From contig NZ_LN890328.1 in NCBI RefSeq assembly GCF_001458595.1, positions 663,737 to 727,736 on the forward strand: 64,000 bases of DNA, written 5' to 3'. The position numbers were made by a program, and so were the translations under genes. Every line of letters begins with the position of its first letter. The stretch's first letter is position 1. The notes under the pieces are model-generated. The model was not told where the DNA came from and did not search any database. It saw only the letters and a list, made by a program, of their open reading frames with translations. Positions 17,569 to 28,246 of the stretch are shown here, in pieces. The stretch comes from Clostridium neonatale. GTDB lineage: Bacteria > Bacillota > Clostridia > Clostridiales > Clostridiaceae.

Positions 17569-18501
17569 ATGGAATTTAAGCATGTATCAGTCTTATTAAA
17601 TGAATGTATAGAAGGACTAAATATAAAGCCAAATGGGACGTATGTTGATTGTACTTTAGGCGGTGCTGGGCATTCTTCACACATATTAAAGAATCTATCA
17701 AAAGATGGAGTTCTTGTTGGAATAGATCAAGATAGAGATGCCTTAACAGCAGCTAAGGAAAGGCTTAAAGATTATGATAATGTTAGATATGTTCACAGCA
17801 ACTTTTATAATATAGATAATATTTTAAGTGACTTGGATATTGAAAAAGTAGATGGAATTTTAATGGATTTAGGAGTTTCTTCGTATCAGCTAGATGAGGC
17901 ATCAAGAGGTTTTAGCTATATGCAGGATGCACCTTTAGATATGAGAATGAATAGAGATAATGATTTTTCAGCATATGATATTGTAAATAATTATAGTGAA
18001 GAACAATTATATAAAATAATTAAAGATTATGGAGAAGAAAGGTTTGCTAAAAGAATTGCTAATTTTATAGTAAATGCAAGAGAAATAAATCCTATACAAA
18101 CTACTTTAGAATTAGTGGAAATAATAAAAAATGCTATTCCTGCTAAAGCAAGGAGAGAGGGGCCTCATCCTGCTAAGAGAACTTTCCAAGCTATAAGAAT
18201 AGAAGTGAATTCAGAACTTAAAATATTAAATAAGACAATAGAAGATGGAGTGGAAAGACTAAATAAAGGCGGAAGAATGGTTATAATAACATTCCATTCT
18301 TTGGAGGATAGAATAGTTAAATTAAAATATAGAGAATTGGAAAATCCATGCACCTGCCCTAAAGAATTTCCTATGTGCGTGTGTGGCAAGAAGCCAACAA
18401 TAAAGGTACTTACTAGAAAGGGATTAGCTCCATCAAAAGAAGAAATTGAAGAAAATCCAAGAAGTAGAAGTGCAAAAGTTAGAATATTAGAAAAAATTTA
18501 G
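17569..18501 (+). CDS. rsmH: 16S rRNA (cytosine-1402-N4)-methyltransferase
   Basis: A 310-residue class I SAM methyltransferase of the MraW family. It begins [15 protein letters not shown], has SAM motif [17 protein letters not shown], the [21 protein letters not shown] run, and the C-terminal [13 protein letters not shown]. It N4-methylates C1402 in the P-site region of 16S rRNA. Length and operon position after mraZ are standard. AAGGAG precedes the ATG. Confidence 0.97.
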   Translation: MEFKHVSVLLNECIEGLNIKPNGTYVDCTLGGAGHSSHILKNLSKDGVLVGIDQDRDALTAAKERLKDYDNVRYVHSNFYNIDNILSDLDIEKVDGILMDLGVSSYQLDEASRGFSYMQDAPLDMRMNRDNDFSAYDIVNNYSEEQLYKIIKDYGEERFAKRIANFIVNAREINPIQTTLELVEIIKNAIPAKARREGPHPAKRTFQAIRIEVNSELKILNKTIEDGVERLNKGGRMVIITFHSLEDRIVKLKYRELENPCTCPKEFPMCVCGKKPTIKVLTRKGLAPSKEEIEENPRSRSAKVRILEKI

Positions 18502-18555
18502 TAATTATTTGTTTGTATAATTTATTATGTTTATTTGAGTAGGGATGTGAATAAA

Positions 18556-19068
18556 ATGAGAAAAGGAGAATATGATTATATAAAAGGTAGTACAGCAACA
18601 AAACCAGCTAGAAGAAGTAATGTACAAAATCCAAACAGAGAATATAAAGAAACACATAAGGTAAAACAAGACAGAAAAGCAAAATTAAAGACTAAAAAGA
18701 AAAATGATAGGCGATATGTCCTTAGTGTAGCAGGAATAATTTTATGTTTTGGATGTGCTACTATTTTAGGAGATAGTAAAGTTTATAACATGCAAAAGCA
18801 AGTCCGCCAGTTAAATACTGAAATTAATCAAATGCAAGAAGAAAACGAAGCATTAAAGGTTAAAATATTGAAATTTTCTTCATTAAGTAATATACAAGAA
18901 AGTGCAGAAGCGAAACTTGCAATGGTTATGCCACAAAAGGAAGATACCATAAAAGTAAACTTTTCAGAGAACTATTTTAAAAATGTAAAAGATAAAACTG
19001 AAAATGAAGAAAATCATAAAGAAAGTAAAGGCGGAATAATTTCAAAATTATTTGGCTTTACAAAATAG
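18556..19068 (+). CDS. ftsL: FtsL-like cell division protein
   Basis: A 170-residue bitopic protein. About 55 basic cytoplasmic residues precede one membrane segment (YVLSVAGIILCFGCATIL), followed by a predicted leucine-zipper coiled coil (MQKQVRQLNTEINQMQEENEAL) and a charged extracellular tail. It has the size, topology and place of FtsL, which joins DivIB and DivIC at the septum. Sequence identity in this family is low, so position matters most. ATG 18556 has AGGGATG about nine bases before it; an upstream in-frame TTG at 18535 is less likely. Confidence 0.82.
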   Translation: MRKGEYDYIKGSTATKPARRSNVQNPNREYKETHKVKQDRKAKLKTKKKNDRRYVLSVAGIILCFGCATILGDSKVYNMQKQVRQLNTEINQMQEENEALKVKILKFSSLSNIQESAEAKLAMVMPQKEDTIKVNFSENYFKNVKDKTENEENHKESKGGIISKLFGFTK

Positions 19069-19139
19069 TGATTTTGTATATTTAACTGCTTCACATAAAA
19101 GGAATTAAGCTATCTATAAAAATAGATGGGGGAAGAAAG

Positions 19140-21392
19140 TTGAAAAGAAATAATTATAAAGATAGAGCAAAAATGAGGCAAAGAATGAGCATCGTAATCT
19201 TAGGATTAACAGTTGTTTTTGCTATCTTAACTACTCGATTAACTTATATAATGACTGTTAAAAGACAGGAATATGCTGCAAGAGCGGAAGAACAATGGAC
19301 TAGTGAAGTAAAAATAGATGCTATAAGAGGAAAAATATTAGATAGAAATGGAAAAGAACTTGCTGTATCTGCCAATGTATATAGAGTTGACTTTGATTTA
19401 AATTCAATAAGATCATATTTAAAACGTGATCTTACAGAAGATAGAATTAGAGAACTTAACAGTATAGGTATAACTGTCTCTAAAGGGAAGACAGAACTTA
19501 CAATGGATGATATTGCACCAGCTATTGCCACTGCTCTAGACTTAGATGTTAATAAGGTAAAAGAAAAATTAGAAACTAAGCTTCCAAGTGGTGCTCAAGC
19601 AGGATCTGCAACTCTTATAAGAAGAATTGAAAAAGAACAGGCTGATAAAGTTAAAGCGCTTAACATTAGTGGCGTATTGGTATCTCCAGATACAAAAAGA
19701 TATTATCCTAATAATAATTTCTTAGCGCATGTACTTGGAAGTACTAATATTGATGGTACGGGTCTTACAGGTGTAGAACTAGAGTATAACTCGTATTTAT
19801 CAGGTGTTCCAGGAATGAAAATTACCGAGCTTGATAAAAACAATAATGATTTACCATATACAATATCTCAATTTACTTCTCCGGTAAATGGTAAGGATGT
19901 AACTCTAACAATAGATGAAAATATACAGTATTTCGCTGAGAAAGCAGCCAAACAAGCTTATGAAGATAATATGGCAAAAGCAGTTTCAGTATTAGTAATG
20001 GATCCTCATACTGGTGAGATTCTTGCAATGGTTAATAAACCTGATTTTGATCCTAATGAACCATATGAAGGATATGAGAATTTTGATGGAGCTAATAAAA
20101 GTGAGCAAATACAAAAAATGTGGAGAAATAGACTTGTAAATGATACATTTGAACCTGGTTCTATTTTCAAGGTAATTACTGCAATCACTGCTCTTGAAGA
20201 GGGGCTTGTTAATGAAAATAGTACATTTTTCTGTGGAGGTTCTTATTCAGTAGGAGGTATACATCCGAAATGTTGGAGGACTCAGGGACATGGGACTCAA
20301 ACTTTTCCAGAGATTATACAGAACTCATGTAATGTAGCATTTATTCAATTAGGACAGCTTATTGGAAAAGAAAAATTAAGTGAATATATAAATAAATTTG
20401 GATTTGGAAAAACTAGTGGAGTAGATTTGCCGGGAGAAGCCTCTGGTATTGTAAAGAAAGTTGATAATATTTCAGAAGCTGATTTAGCTACCATATCTTT
20501 TGGACAGACTAATACGGTAAATTCAGTACAATATATGGCTGCATTAAATGCTATTGCAAATGGTGGAACATTAATACAGCCTCATGTAATGAAAGAAGTA
20601 ACTCATGAGGATGACAATGGAGTGAAAATAGTAGATGAAGCATTTAGCCCTAAAAAAACTACAGTTGCGAGTGAAGAAACTACTAAAGCTCTTAGAACAT
20701 ATCTTGAAAGAGTTGTTATGTATGGATCTGGTAATAGTACATTTATAGAAGGATATCATATTGGAGGCAAGACTGGTACTGCACAAAAAGTTGAGAATGG
20801 AAGATATCAAGATGGAAAATATATATCATCTTTTGTTGGGATGGCACCAGTAGATGATCCAAAGGTAACTATAATGATTACAGTAGATGAACCAAGTAAT
20901 GGTGCTTATTACGCAGGTCAAGTTGCTGCACCATATGCAAAAAATCTATTTATGGATATATTTAATTATTTAGATAATAAATTCTCAGATGAAAATACGA
21001 GTCAAATATCTAGAGATGTGGTAATCCCAGATGTTAGAAATCTTAAGGTTGACGAAGCTAAAAAAGTCTTAAAAGAAGCTAAATTAGATTTTACTATTGA
21101 TGGCAGTGGTGAAAAAGTTGTAGACATGAGTCCATACCCAGGATATTCTGTAAAAGAAGGATCAAAAATAAATCTTTACACAGGAAGTGACGCGACTTAT
21201 AATAATAATGTTGCAATGCCTGATGTTAGAGGATACAGTAAAGAAAATGCAGAAGCTCTACTAAGTGGCTTAGGTATAACTTCTTCTTTTGAAGGAGAAG
21301 GAACTATAGCTGATCAAAGTATTTCGCCAGGAGAAATAGTAAGTAAGGGCACAAGTGTTAAATTTACATTGAACTCAGATTATGAAGATTAA
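19140..21392 (+). CDS. spoVD: SpoVD/FtsI-type penicillin-binding protein with PASTA domains
   Basis: A 750-residue class B peptidoglycan transpeptidase. A short basic tail and one membrane anchor (about 16-38) lead into the PBP dimerisation domain. The transpeptidase domain has the active serine S341 in GSIFK, NSCN as the second motif and K544-T-G as the third. Two PASTA repeats close the protein, starting near VVIPDVRNLKVDEAK and VAMPDVRGYSKENAE. It is the only PBP in this cluster, so it may serve septation, spore cortex synthesis or both. The start is TTG 19140 after GGGGAAG. Confidence 0.9.
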   Translation: MKRNNYKDRAKMRQRMSIVILGLTVVFAILTTRLTYIMTVKRQEYAARAEEQWTSEVKIDAIRGKILDRNGKELAVSANVYRVDFDLNSIRSYLKRDLTEDRIRELNSIGITVSKGKTELTMDDIAPAIATALDLDVNKVKEKLETKLPSGAQAGSATLIRRIEKEQADKVKALNISGVLVSPDTKRYYPNNNFLAHVLGSTNIDGTGLTGVELEYNSYLSGVPGMKITELDKNNNDLPYTISQFTSPVNGKDVTLTIDENIQYFAEKAAKQAYEDNMAKAVSVLVMDPHTGEILAMVNKPDFDPNEPYEGYENFDGANKSEQIQKMWRNRLVNDTFEPGSIFKVITAITALEEGLVNENSTFFCGGSYSVGGIHPKCWRTQGHGTQTFPEIIQNSCNVAFIQLGQLIGKEKLSEYINKFGFGKTSGVDLPGEASGIVKKVDNISEADLATISFGQTNTVNSVQYMAALNAIANGGTLIQPHVMKEVTHEDDNGVKIVDEAFSPKKTTVASEETTKALRTYLERVVMYGSGNSTFIEGYHIGGKTGTAQKVENGRYQDGKYISSFVGMAPVDDPKVTIMITVDEPSNGAYYAGQVAAPYAKNLFMDIFNYLDNKFSDENTSQISRDVVIPDVRNLKVDEAKKVLKEAKLDFTIDGSGEKVVDMSPYPGYSVKEGSKINLYTGSDATYNNNVAMPDVRGYSKENAEALLSGLGITSSFEGEGTIADQSISPGEIVSKGTSVKFTLNSDYED

Positions 21393-21404
21393 TCAAAAGA
21401 TAAG

Positions 21405-21441
21405 ATATAGCATGTGGGATGCTCACATGCTATATTTTTTT
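21405..21441 (+). terminator. Terminator after spoVD
   Basis: ATATAGCATGTG (21405-21416) pairs perfectly with CACATGCTATAT (21424-21435), with a 7-base loop and a T6 run. It separates spoVD from murE, so murE may have partly separate expression. Confidence 0.88.
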
Positions 21442-21473
21442 AGATATATAAAATAAGAGAGTGAGGTTGTTTT

Positions 21474-22931
21474 ATGGAATTAAAAAATATTTTAACAAAT
21501 ATAGATTATGAACTTGTATGTGGAAATGTTACTAGTACAATAAATAAAATTAACTATGATAGTAGAAAAGTTGAAGAGAACGATATATTTGTATGCATAA
21601 AAGGTTTTGCTACAGATGGTCATAAGTATATTAATAAGGCTATAGAAAATGGAGCAAAAGTAATAATAATTCAAGATGATGTAAAAATACAGAACGAAAA
21701 TATTATTGTAATAAAAGTAAGTGATACAAGAAAAACATTGGCATGTATAGGGGCAAATTACTATAATAATCCAAGCAAGAAGATGAAGGTCATAGGAGTC
21801 ACAGGAACTAATGGTAAAACAACAACTACTTTTATGATAAAGGATATATTAGAAGCAGCAGGGAAAAAAGTAGGCTTAGTAGGGACAATAGCAAATTATA
21901 TTGGAAAGGAAAAAATTCATACTGAGAGAACAACACCTGAATCTCTAGAACTTCAAGAATTATTTAGTGAAATGGTAGAAAAGGGTGTGGAATATTGCAT
22001 AATGGAAGTATCTTCACATTCTTTGGAGTTAGATAGAGTCTATGGAATACAGTTTGAAGGTGGAATATTTACTAATTTAACAAGGGATCATTTAGATTTT
22101 CATAAAACATTTGAAAATTATTATAAAGCAAAATTTAAGTTGTTTGAAAGATCACGTATAAAATTAGTTAATATTGACGATAATTACGGAAAACAAGTAA
22201 TTGAAGACTTAAACTTATTAAATGCCAAGGATATATATTCATTTTCTCTTAAAAATAAATCAGATTTTAAAGCATTTGATGAAAATATGGGAAGTAAAAA
22301 TATTAACTTTAAAGTCAAATTAGATAAGGAAGAGGAATTTGTTTTAAATATTCCGGGCGATTATAATGTTTATAATTCTTTAGGTGCAATAGCCATGTGC
22401 TATAAGCTTGGAATAGATATAAATGCTATTAAAAAAGGAATAGAAGAAACTTTAGTACCTGGAAGATGTGAAAGAGTTTGCAAAGAATACAACCTTCCTT
22501 ATGAAATAATAGTAGATTATGCTCATACTCCGGATGGTCTTTTAAATATACTTGAAACGGCCAAGGCATTTACAAAAGGAAAATTAATTTCTGTATTTGG
22601 ATGTGGTGGGGATAGAGATAAAGTAAAAAGACCTCAAATGGGAAAAATAGGAGTAGATATATCTGATATAGCAATAATAACTTCAGATAATCCAAGAAGT
22701 GAAGATCCAATGTCTATAATAGAAGATATAAAGGCTGGATTAGATAAAAATAACTATATAATAATAGAAAATAGAAAAGAAGCTATAAGAAAAGCTATTT
22801 CAATTGCTAAGAAGGATGATGTTATTGTAATTGCTGGAAAAGGCCATGAAACATATCAGATTTTAAAAGATAAAACTATACATTTTGATGAAAGAGAAGT
22901 AGTAAAAGAAATACTTGATTCAATGAATTAA
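21474..22931 (+). CDS. murE: UDP-MurNAc-tripeptide synthetase MurE
   Basis: A 485-residue Mur ligase with ATP loop GVTGTNGKTTTTFM and the DNPRSEDP motif. Family knowledge associates DNPR with addition of meso-diaminopimelate, and dapF is also present in this window. It catalyses the third amino acid addition to UDP-MurNAc-L-Ala-D-Glu in the cytoplasm. Domains are N-terminal UDP-binding, central ATPase and C-terminal Rossmann-like (from about 335). GAGTGAGG precedes the ATG. Confidence 0.96.
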   Translation: MELKNILTNIDYELVCGNVTSTINKINYDSRKVEENDIFVCIKGFATDGHKYINKAIENGAKVIIIQDDVKIQNENIIVIKVSDTRKTLACIGANYYNNPSKKMKVIGVTGTNGKTTTTFMIKDILEAAGKKVGLVGTIANYIGKEKIHTERTTPESLELQELFSEMVEKGVEYCIMEVSSHSLELDRVYGIQFEGGIFTNLTRDHLDFHKTFENYYKAKFKLFERSRIKLVNIDDNYGKQVIEDLNLLNAKDIYSFSLKNKSDFKAFDENMGSKNINFKVKLDKEEEFVLNIPGDYNVYNSLGAIAMCYKLGIDINAIKKGIEETLVPGRCERVCKEYNLPYEIIVDYAHTPDGLLNILETAKAFTKGKLISVFGCGGDRDKVKRPQMGKIGVDISDIAIITSDNPRSEDPMSIIEDIKAGLDKNNYIIIENRKEAIRKAISIAKKDDVIVIAGKGHETYQILKDKTIHFDEREVVKEILDSMN

Positions 22932-22997
22932 GTATTAATAATTAATTATAAATTTGAATTAATTGTGAATCATGAATTGAATTAAGGGGTGGATGTT

Positions 22998-24365
22998 TTG
23001 GAATTAAGTTTAGATGAAATTGTGAAAGCAATTGATGGGAAAATAGTAATAAACAAAGAAAATTTAATTTTTAATGAAGTCTGTACTGATACAAGAAAAA
23101 TAGAAAAAGACAATTTATTTATTGCTTTAAAAGGTGCAAATTTTAATGGAAATGATTATGCAAATATGGCTATAGAAAAAGGTGCATCACTTGTAATAAT
23201 TGATGAAATAAAATTTGATATTAATGAATTTGAAAATAAAGCGGTTGTAATTAAGGTGGCTGATACCAAAAAAGCCCTTGGAAATTTAGCCAAGTATTAT
23301 AGAAAAAAATTAGGAATCAAGGTTGTTGGAATAACAGGATCAACTGGGAAAACATCTACCAAAGATTTGGTTGCAGCATTTCTTAGTGGGAAATATAGAG
23401 TTTTTAAAACACAAGGAAATTTTAATAATGATATAGGATTGCCACTTATGATATTAAAATTAGATAAAAATTATGATATAGCAGTTCTTGAAATGGGAAT
23501 GAATAACTTTGGAGAAATAAGAACACTGGCTGATATTGCAAGACCAGATATTGCTGCAATAACTAATGTAGGTGTAGCTCATATAGAATATTTAAAGACT
23601 AGAGAAAATATACTTAAAGAGAAGATGAGTATATCACATTATTTTGGTGAAAAGAATGAGCTTATAATAAACTGTGAAAATGATATGTTAAGAACTGTAG
23701 ATATAAACCAAGGCTTTGTATTGCAAAGAACTGGTTATAGTAAAGATTGTGATCTTTATGCAGAAAATTTGGAATTAAATAGTGAAAGTACAATTTTCGA
23801 TGTAGTTACTAGAGAAAATAAGAGATATAGATTTGCTTTAAATATGGTTGGAGAGCACAATATACTAAATGCATTACTTGGAATACAGGTTTCACTAGAT
23901 TTAGGTGTTACATTTGATGAAATGAAAAAAGGCCTAGAAAACTTTAAAGCTACGTCTATGAGATTAGAAATTATAAATAAAAAGAATTTTACAATAATAA
24001 ATGACTCATATAATGCAAATCCAGATTCAATGAAAGCTGCACTTGATGTACTCTATAATTATTCAGGAAAAAGAAAAATAGCAGTACTTGGTGATATGGG
24101 AGAGCTTGGAGAGTATGCTAGTAAGGGGCATACTGAAGTTGGAGAATATGCAACAACAAAAGCTGATGTATTACTTACAACTGGTGAATTTAAAAAATGT
24201 TACGAAGAAGGATTTAAGGGAACATGTATGATTTTCGCCAATAAAAAGGATATTATAAATAAATTAAAAGAATTTATTAAAGATGAAGATATAATTTTAG
24301 TTAAAGCATCAAGAAGTGCTAAATTTGAAGAAATAGTTAGTGAAATAGACGAAATATTTGAATAG
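22998..24365 (+). CDS. murF: UDP-MurNAc-tripeptide-D-Ala-D-Ala ligase MurF
   Basis: A 455-residue Mur ligase with ATP loop [16 protein letters not shown], the [14 protein letters not shown] segment typical of MurF, and [16 protein letters not shown] in the C-terminal domain. It adds D-Ala-D-Ala to the UDP-MurNAc tripeptide. The start is probably TTG 22998, a few bases after AGGGGTGG. The in-frame GTG at 22989 overlaps that ribosome site, and the ATG at 22993 is out of frame. Confidence 0.95.
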   Translation: MELSLDEIVKAIDGKIVINKENLIFNEVCTDTRKIEKDNLFIALKGANFNGNDYANMAIEKGASLVIIDEIKFDINEFENKAVVIKVADTKKALGNLAKYYRKKLGIKVVGITGSTGKTSTKDLVAAFLSGKYRVFKTQGNFNNDIGLPLMILKLDKNYDIAVLEMGMNNFGEIRTLADIARPDIAAITNVGVAHIEYLKTRENILKEKMSISHYFGEKNELIINCENDMLRTVDINQGFVLQRTGYSKDCDLYAENLELNSESTIFDVVTRENKRYRFALNMVGEHNILNALLGIQVSLDLGVTFDEMKKGLENFKATSMRLEIINKKNFTIINDSYNANPDSMKAALDVLYNYSGKRKIAVLGDMGELGEYASKGHTEVGEYATTKADVLLTTGEFKKCYEEGFKGTCMIFANKKDIINKLKEFIKDEDIILVKASRSAKFEEIVSEIDEIFE

Positions 24366-24382
24366 ACAGAGGAGGAAGAAAA

Positions 24383-25357
24383 ATGGGGGAATCAATTAAA
24401 GGAGCTTTAAATTTGAATATATTAATACCTTTATTAATGGGACTTATATTTTCAATCATACTCGGACCTATTTTTATACCATTGTTGCATAAGCTGAAAT
24501 TTGGGCAAAATATAAGAACTGATGGTCCTAAGAGTCATTTAAAGAAATCAGGAACACCAACAATGGGAGGAATAATATTTTTTCTTGCGACAGCACTTAC
24601 TATTATTATAATGGGATATAAAGTCAATTCAAAAGAAATGATAATATTATATTCATTATTAGCATTTGGATTTATCGGATTCTTAGATGATATACTAAAG
24701 ATAATTCATAAAGATAATTTAGGACTAAAAGCTATGCAAAAAATGATATTACTACTATTATTTTCAATTGCATTTGCGTGGTATGGATATAAATATGTAG
24801 GAACATCAATATTAGTTCCTTTTGCTAATTTTAGTATTGATTTAAAGATATTATATATACCATTTATAATAGTTTACTATGCTGCTGTAACAAATGCAGT
24901 AAATTTAACAGATGGTTTAGATGGGTTAGCTACATCTGTAACGATAATTGTATTAACATTTTTTGCTATAGTTGGATATAAAACAGGCAATGTATATATA
25001 ACTACATTTTCATTAGCACTTATCGGTGCACTAATTGGGTTTTTAAAATTTAATGCTTTTCCAGCTAAGATATTTATGGGAGACACAGGTTCACTAGCAC
25101 TCGGAGGAGCTATAGGGACTATGGCGTTGATGCTTAAAATGGAATTATTAGTGATAATAGTTGGTGGTATATATGTATTTGAAACATTATCAGTAATAAT
25201 TCAAGTTACATCGTTCAAATTAACAGGAAAAAGGGTGTTTAAAATGGCACCAGTACATCATCATTTTGAGCAACTTGGATGGAGTGAAGTAAAAATAGTA
25301 ACAGTTTTTTCAATTATCACTGCAATTCTATGTGTTATCGGGTTTATAGCAATTTAA
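24383..25357 (+). CDS. mraY: Phospho-MurNAc-pentapeptide transferase MraY
   Basis: A 324-residue membrane enzyme with about ten transmembrane helices. It has the family signatures [12 protein letters not shown] (residues near 100), [13 protein letters not shown], and [12 protein letters not shown] with the MAPVHHHFE histidine cluster. It transfers phospho-MurNAc-pentapeptide to undecaprenyl phosphate, forming lipid I. It sits 17 bases after murF with GAGGAGG upstream. In many bacteria murD would follow; here the next gene is the FtsW/SpoVE homologue. Confidence 0.97.
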   Translation: MGESIKGALNLNILIPLLMGLIFSIILGPIFIPLLHKLKFGQNIRTDGPKSHLKKSGTPTMGGIIFFLATALTIIIMGYKVNSKEMIILYSLLAFGFIGFLDDILKIIHKDNLGLKAMQKMILLLLFSIAFAWYGYKYVGTSILVPFANFSIDLKILYIPFIIVYYAAVTNAVNLTDGLDGLATSVTIIVLTFFAIVGYKTGNVYITTFSLALIGALIGFLKFNAFPAKIFMGDTGSLALGGAIGTMALMLKMELLVIIVGGIYVFETLSVIIQVTSFKLTGKRVFKMAPVHHHFEQLGWSEVKIVTVFSIITAILCVIGFIAI

Positions 25358-25378
25358 AATTAAGTGGAGGATTTATGC

Positions 25379-26500
25379 ATGAAAAAAAAGAAATCCAAAA
25401 ATAAAATGGGAGAAATAGACTATGGTATATTTTATGCTGTGATATTACTTTTAGCAGTTGGTATTGTAATGGTATATTCAGCTAGTTCATATTATGCAAT
25501 GTTTAAAAATAATGATAGTATGTTTTACTTAAAAAGACAGCTTATTTTTGCGCCTTTAGGTATAGGAACAATGTGTTTTATGATGTCATATGATTATCAT
25601 AAAATTAAGAAATATACATTTGCTTTAATGATAGCTACTATTCCTTTATTATTAGCAGTATATTTATTTGCACCTATAAATGGTGCACAAAGATGGATAC
25701 AACTAGGACCTTTTAGTTTCCAGCCATCAGAACTTACCAAGTATACAGTTGTTTTGTTTCTTGCTATGAGCCTTGAAGTTAAAGGTGAAGGAATTAAGGA
25801 TTTTATAAAAGGAATCATACCATATTTAGGAATAGCAGGATTATATGCAGCATTAGTACTTGCACAAAAAAGTTTAAGTATAGCCTCAGTAATTATGATA
25901 GTTACATTTATTATGCTTTTTTCGGCAGGAGGAAGAATTAAACATCTTTTTGGGTATGTAGCTCCAACTATGGTAGCTGCCGCATTGTTCTTCACATTTT
26001 CAAGTGATTATAGAAGAGCAAGGATGCTTAATTTCATAAATCCATGGCAGGATCCAGCAGGGGATGGCTATCAGTTAATTCAATCATTTTATGCTTTAGG
26101 AGCTGGTGGACTTACTGGACTTGGCTTGGGTCAATCAAGGCAGAAAACATTGTATATGCCAGAACCGCATAATGATTTTATATTTTCTATAATAGGAGAA
26201 GAACTAGGACTTATAGGATGTGTGCTCATAATCGCATTATTTGTATTTTTTGTTTGGAGAGGAATAATGGTTGCAATGAAGGCAAAAGATGTATATGGAA
26301 GTCTACTTGCTGTAGGAATAACATCAGTAATTGCAGTTCAATCTCTTATAAACATCGCGGTTGTAACAGGATCAATGCCTGTTACAGGAGTGCCACTGCC
26401 GTTTATAAGTTATGGTGGAAGTGCACTTGTTATAAATATGGCTGCTATGGGAATACTTTTAAACATATCACGTCAGACAGAGGGCAAAAGTGAGTTTTAA
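25379..26500 (+). CDS. spoVE: FtsW/SpoVE-type peptidoglycan glycosyltransferase
   Basis: A 373-residue SEDS polytopic membrane protein. SEDS signatures include NGAQRWIQLGPFSFQPSELTK, the PHNDFIFSIIGEELGLIG loop and GVPLPFISYGGSALV. SEDS proteins polymerise lipid II with a partner class B PBP; the partner here is likely the SpoVD-type PBP at 19140. ATG 25379 is chosen because GTGGAGG ends eight bases before it. Whether it works in vegetative division (FtsW), sporulation (SpoVE) or both cannot be decided from sequence. Confidence 0.92.
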   Translation: MKKKKSKNKMGEIDYGIFYAVILLLAVGIVMVYSASSYYAMFKNNDSMFYLKRQLIFAPLGIGTMCFMMSYDYHKIKKYTFALMIATIPLLLAVYLFAPINGAQRWIQLGPFSFQPSELTKYTVVLFLAMSLEVKGEGIKDFIKGIIPYLGIAGLYAALVLAQKSLSIASVIMIVTFIMLFSAGGRIKHLFGYVAPTMVAAALFFTFSSDYRRARMLNFINPWQDPAGDGYQLIQSFYALGAGGLTGLGLGQSRQKTLYMPEPHNDFIFSIIGEELGLIGCVLIIALFVFFVWRGIMVAMKAKDVYGSLLAVGITSVIAVQSLINIAVVTGSMPVTGVPLPFISYGGSALVINMAAMGILLNISRQTEGKSEF

Positions 26501-26524
26501 AAATAAATAATAAAGATTTTTCAA

Positions 26525-26565
26525 ATGCAGAGTAGATTATAAATGCAGTCTATTCTGCATTTATT
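26525..26565 (+). terminator. Hairpin after spoVE, possible weak terminator
   Basis: A 13-bp stem begins AATGCAGA near 26525 and returns as TCTATTCTGCATT ending near 26562, with one G-U pair. The T tract (TTTATTATT) is broken, so termination may be partial. Confidence 0.5.
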
Positions 26566-26602
26566 ATTGAAATTTTAATGAAAATATATAATTAAAGTGG
26601 TA

Positions 26603-26611
26603 TGATATAAT
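26603..26611 (+). promoter_or_regulatory. Candidate extended -10 promoter before divIB
   Basis: TGATATAAT matches the extended -10 pattern TGnTATAAT. No convincing -35 box is present. Confidence 0.35.
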
Positions 26612-26655
26612 ATATGAAAAATATAGAAACAGATTAAATAGAAATAGGGATGGGT

Positions 26656-27408
26656 ATGATAAAGAAAAATAATAAATATATTAAAAAAAGACGAAATAAA
26701 ATAATGATAATAAAATTATTATTTTTAATATCTTTTATAGTAATTGGTTTTAGTATATTTGCATGCAAGTCTGATTTTTTCACTATTAAGAAAGTTGCTA
26801 TTTTAGGAAATCCAGCTATGAGTGGAGAAGATGTAAAAGAAAAAACCGAATATCTAATAGGCCAGAATATATTGTTTATAGATAAAGAACATATAAATTC
26901 TCAGGCTAAAAGCAATGCATATGTGGAAGCTGTAAAGATAAAAAAAATTTATCCTAGACAGGTTAATATAACATTATCAGAAAAGAAAGCTATATATTAC
27001 GTGGAAATAGATGATAAAATATATGTGCTGAGTGATAAATTAGTAGTATTAGAAGACAGTGCAAATATAGAAAATAGAAGTTTAATTAAACTTAATGGAA
27101 TCACCATTGATAATCCAGTGCTTGGACAAATTGGAATAAAAGATGAAAGAATCTTGAATATTTTAACTATATTTTCTAAGATAGCAGAAGTTAATCCAAC
27201 GAATTTTAATATAGATTCTATTGATTTAGCGGATCTTATGAATATAAAAGTATATATCGGAGAAGTTGAAGGAAGACTAGGTAATGATGAGAATTTACCA
27301 GATAAAATGAATAAACTAATGCATATAATTGAAGATCCATCTATAGAACTAAAAAAAGGATATGTAGATGTTGGATTTGAAGGTTCTCCTATATATTATA
27401 GTGAATAA
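26656..27408 (+). CDS. divIB: Cell division protein DivIB/FtsQ
   Basis: A 250-residue bitopic protein. A basic cytoplasmic tail and one membrane helix (IKLLFLISFIVIGFSIFAC) precede a POTRA-type domain starting near FFTIKKVAILGNPAMSGEDV, and then the FtsQ beta domain. DivIB links FtsL and DivIC in the divisome. Two in-frame ATGs (26650, 26656) are possible; 26656 has the better spacing from AGGG. It ends the classical dcw part of the cluster. Confidence 0.88.
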   Translation: MIKKNNKYIKKRRNKIMIIKLLFLISFIVIGFSIFACKSDFFTIKKVAILGNPAMSGEDVKEKTEYLIGQNILFIDKEHINSQAKSNAYVEAVKIKKIYPRQVNITLSEKKAIYYVEIDDKIYVLSDKLVVLEDSANIENRSLIKLNGITIDNPVLGQIGIKDERILNILTIFSKIAEVNPTNFNIDSIDLADLMNIKVYIGEVEGRLGNDENLPDKMNKLMHIIEDPSIELKKGYVDVGFEGSPIYYSE

Positions 27409-27505
27409 GAAGAAAAATGGATATTAAATTGCAATTTTTTTTATTACAATAATCTCATTACTAATGTTTATTAAAAATAATTACGATTTTGAAAGGTAAG
27501 ATAGA

Positions 27506-28234
27506 ATGAAGGTATCTAAATCACAAATATTTATAGGAATTGTTTGCTGTTTTTTAGGGTTTTTATTAACATATCAGTTTAAAATTTTATTATCTAAAAA
27601 TAGTCAAACTAATGTAACAAGTTACGATTCAGCAGACATAATAGCAGAAATAGAAGCACTTAAAAAGGAAAAAGAAGAATTACTTACAACAAATACACAA
27701 TTATCAGATGAGCTTAAACAAATGGAAGAATCTGCTGCAGAAGAAAGTGGATCGGCTACTGAAATTAAAAATCAATTAGATACTGCAAGAATGCACTTAG
27801 GTATAGTCGATGTGAAAGGGCCAGGTATTAGCTTGACAATAACACCAAAGACATCAATATTTTCATCTAATGCTGGTGGAAATAGTAGGGACTTAAGTGA
27901 ATCAGAAATTGTTCATATTATTAATCTTCTTTGGTATTCTGGAGCAGAGGCAATATCAATAAATGATATAAGAATAACACCTCAGACTGGAATAAAAACT
28001 GCTGGAAATGGTATTGCAATAGGATCTACTGGAAGAGTATACCCAAGAGAAAAAATAGAAATAAAAGCAATTGGAGATAAAAATAGAATGGAAGTTGGAA
28101 TAGGATTTCCGGGTTCTTTGGAATATGGTGCACTTTCTAACTACAATACAGAACTAAAACTTGAAGATGACCTTAATATAGGAAAAACAACAGTAGCATT
28201 AAAAAGCGAATTCATTAAATCTGTAAAGGAATAG
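27506..28234 (+). CDS. DUF881 membrane-anchored protein (first copy)
   Basis: A 242-residue protein with one N-terminal membrane helix, a predicted coiled coil (about 45-75) and a DUF881 domain (GIVDVKGPGISLTITP ... WYSGAEAISINDIRITPQTGI). The family occurs beside division genes in Gram-positive bacteria; B. subtilis YlxW and YlxX are related. Its function is not settled. It is paired with a second DUF881 gene around the small basic protein gene, a typical arrangement. AAAGGTAAG lies before the ATG. Confidence 0.85.
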   Translation: MKVSKSQIFIGIVCCFLGFLLTYQFKILLSKNSQTNVTSYDSADIIAEIEALKKEKEELLTTNTQLSDELKQMEESAAEESGSATEIKNQLDTARMHLGIVDVKGPGISLTITPKTSIFSSNAGGNSRDLSESEIVHIINLLWYSGAEAISINDIRITPQTGIKTAGNGIAIGSTGRVYPREKIEIKAIGDKNRMEVGIGFPGSLEYGALSNYNTELKLEDDLNIGKTTVALKSEFIKSVKE

Positions 28235-28246
28235 GAGAGAATTAAA

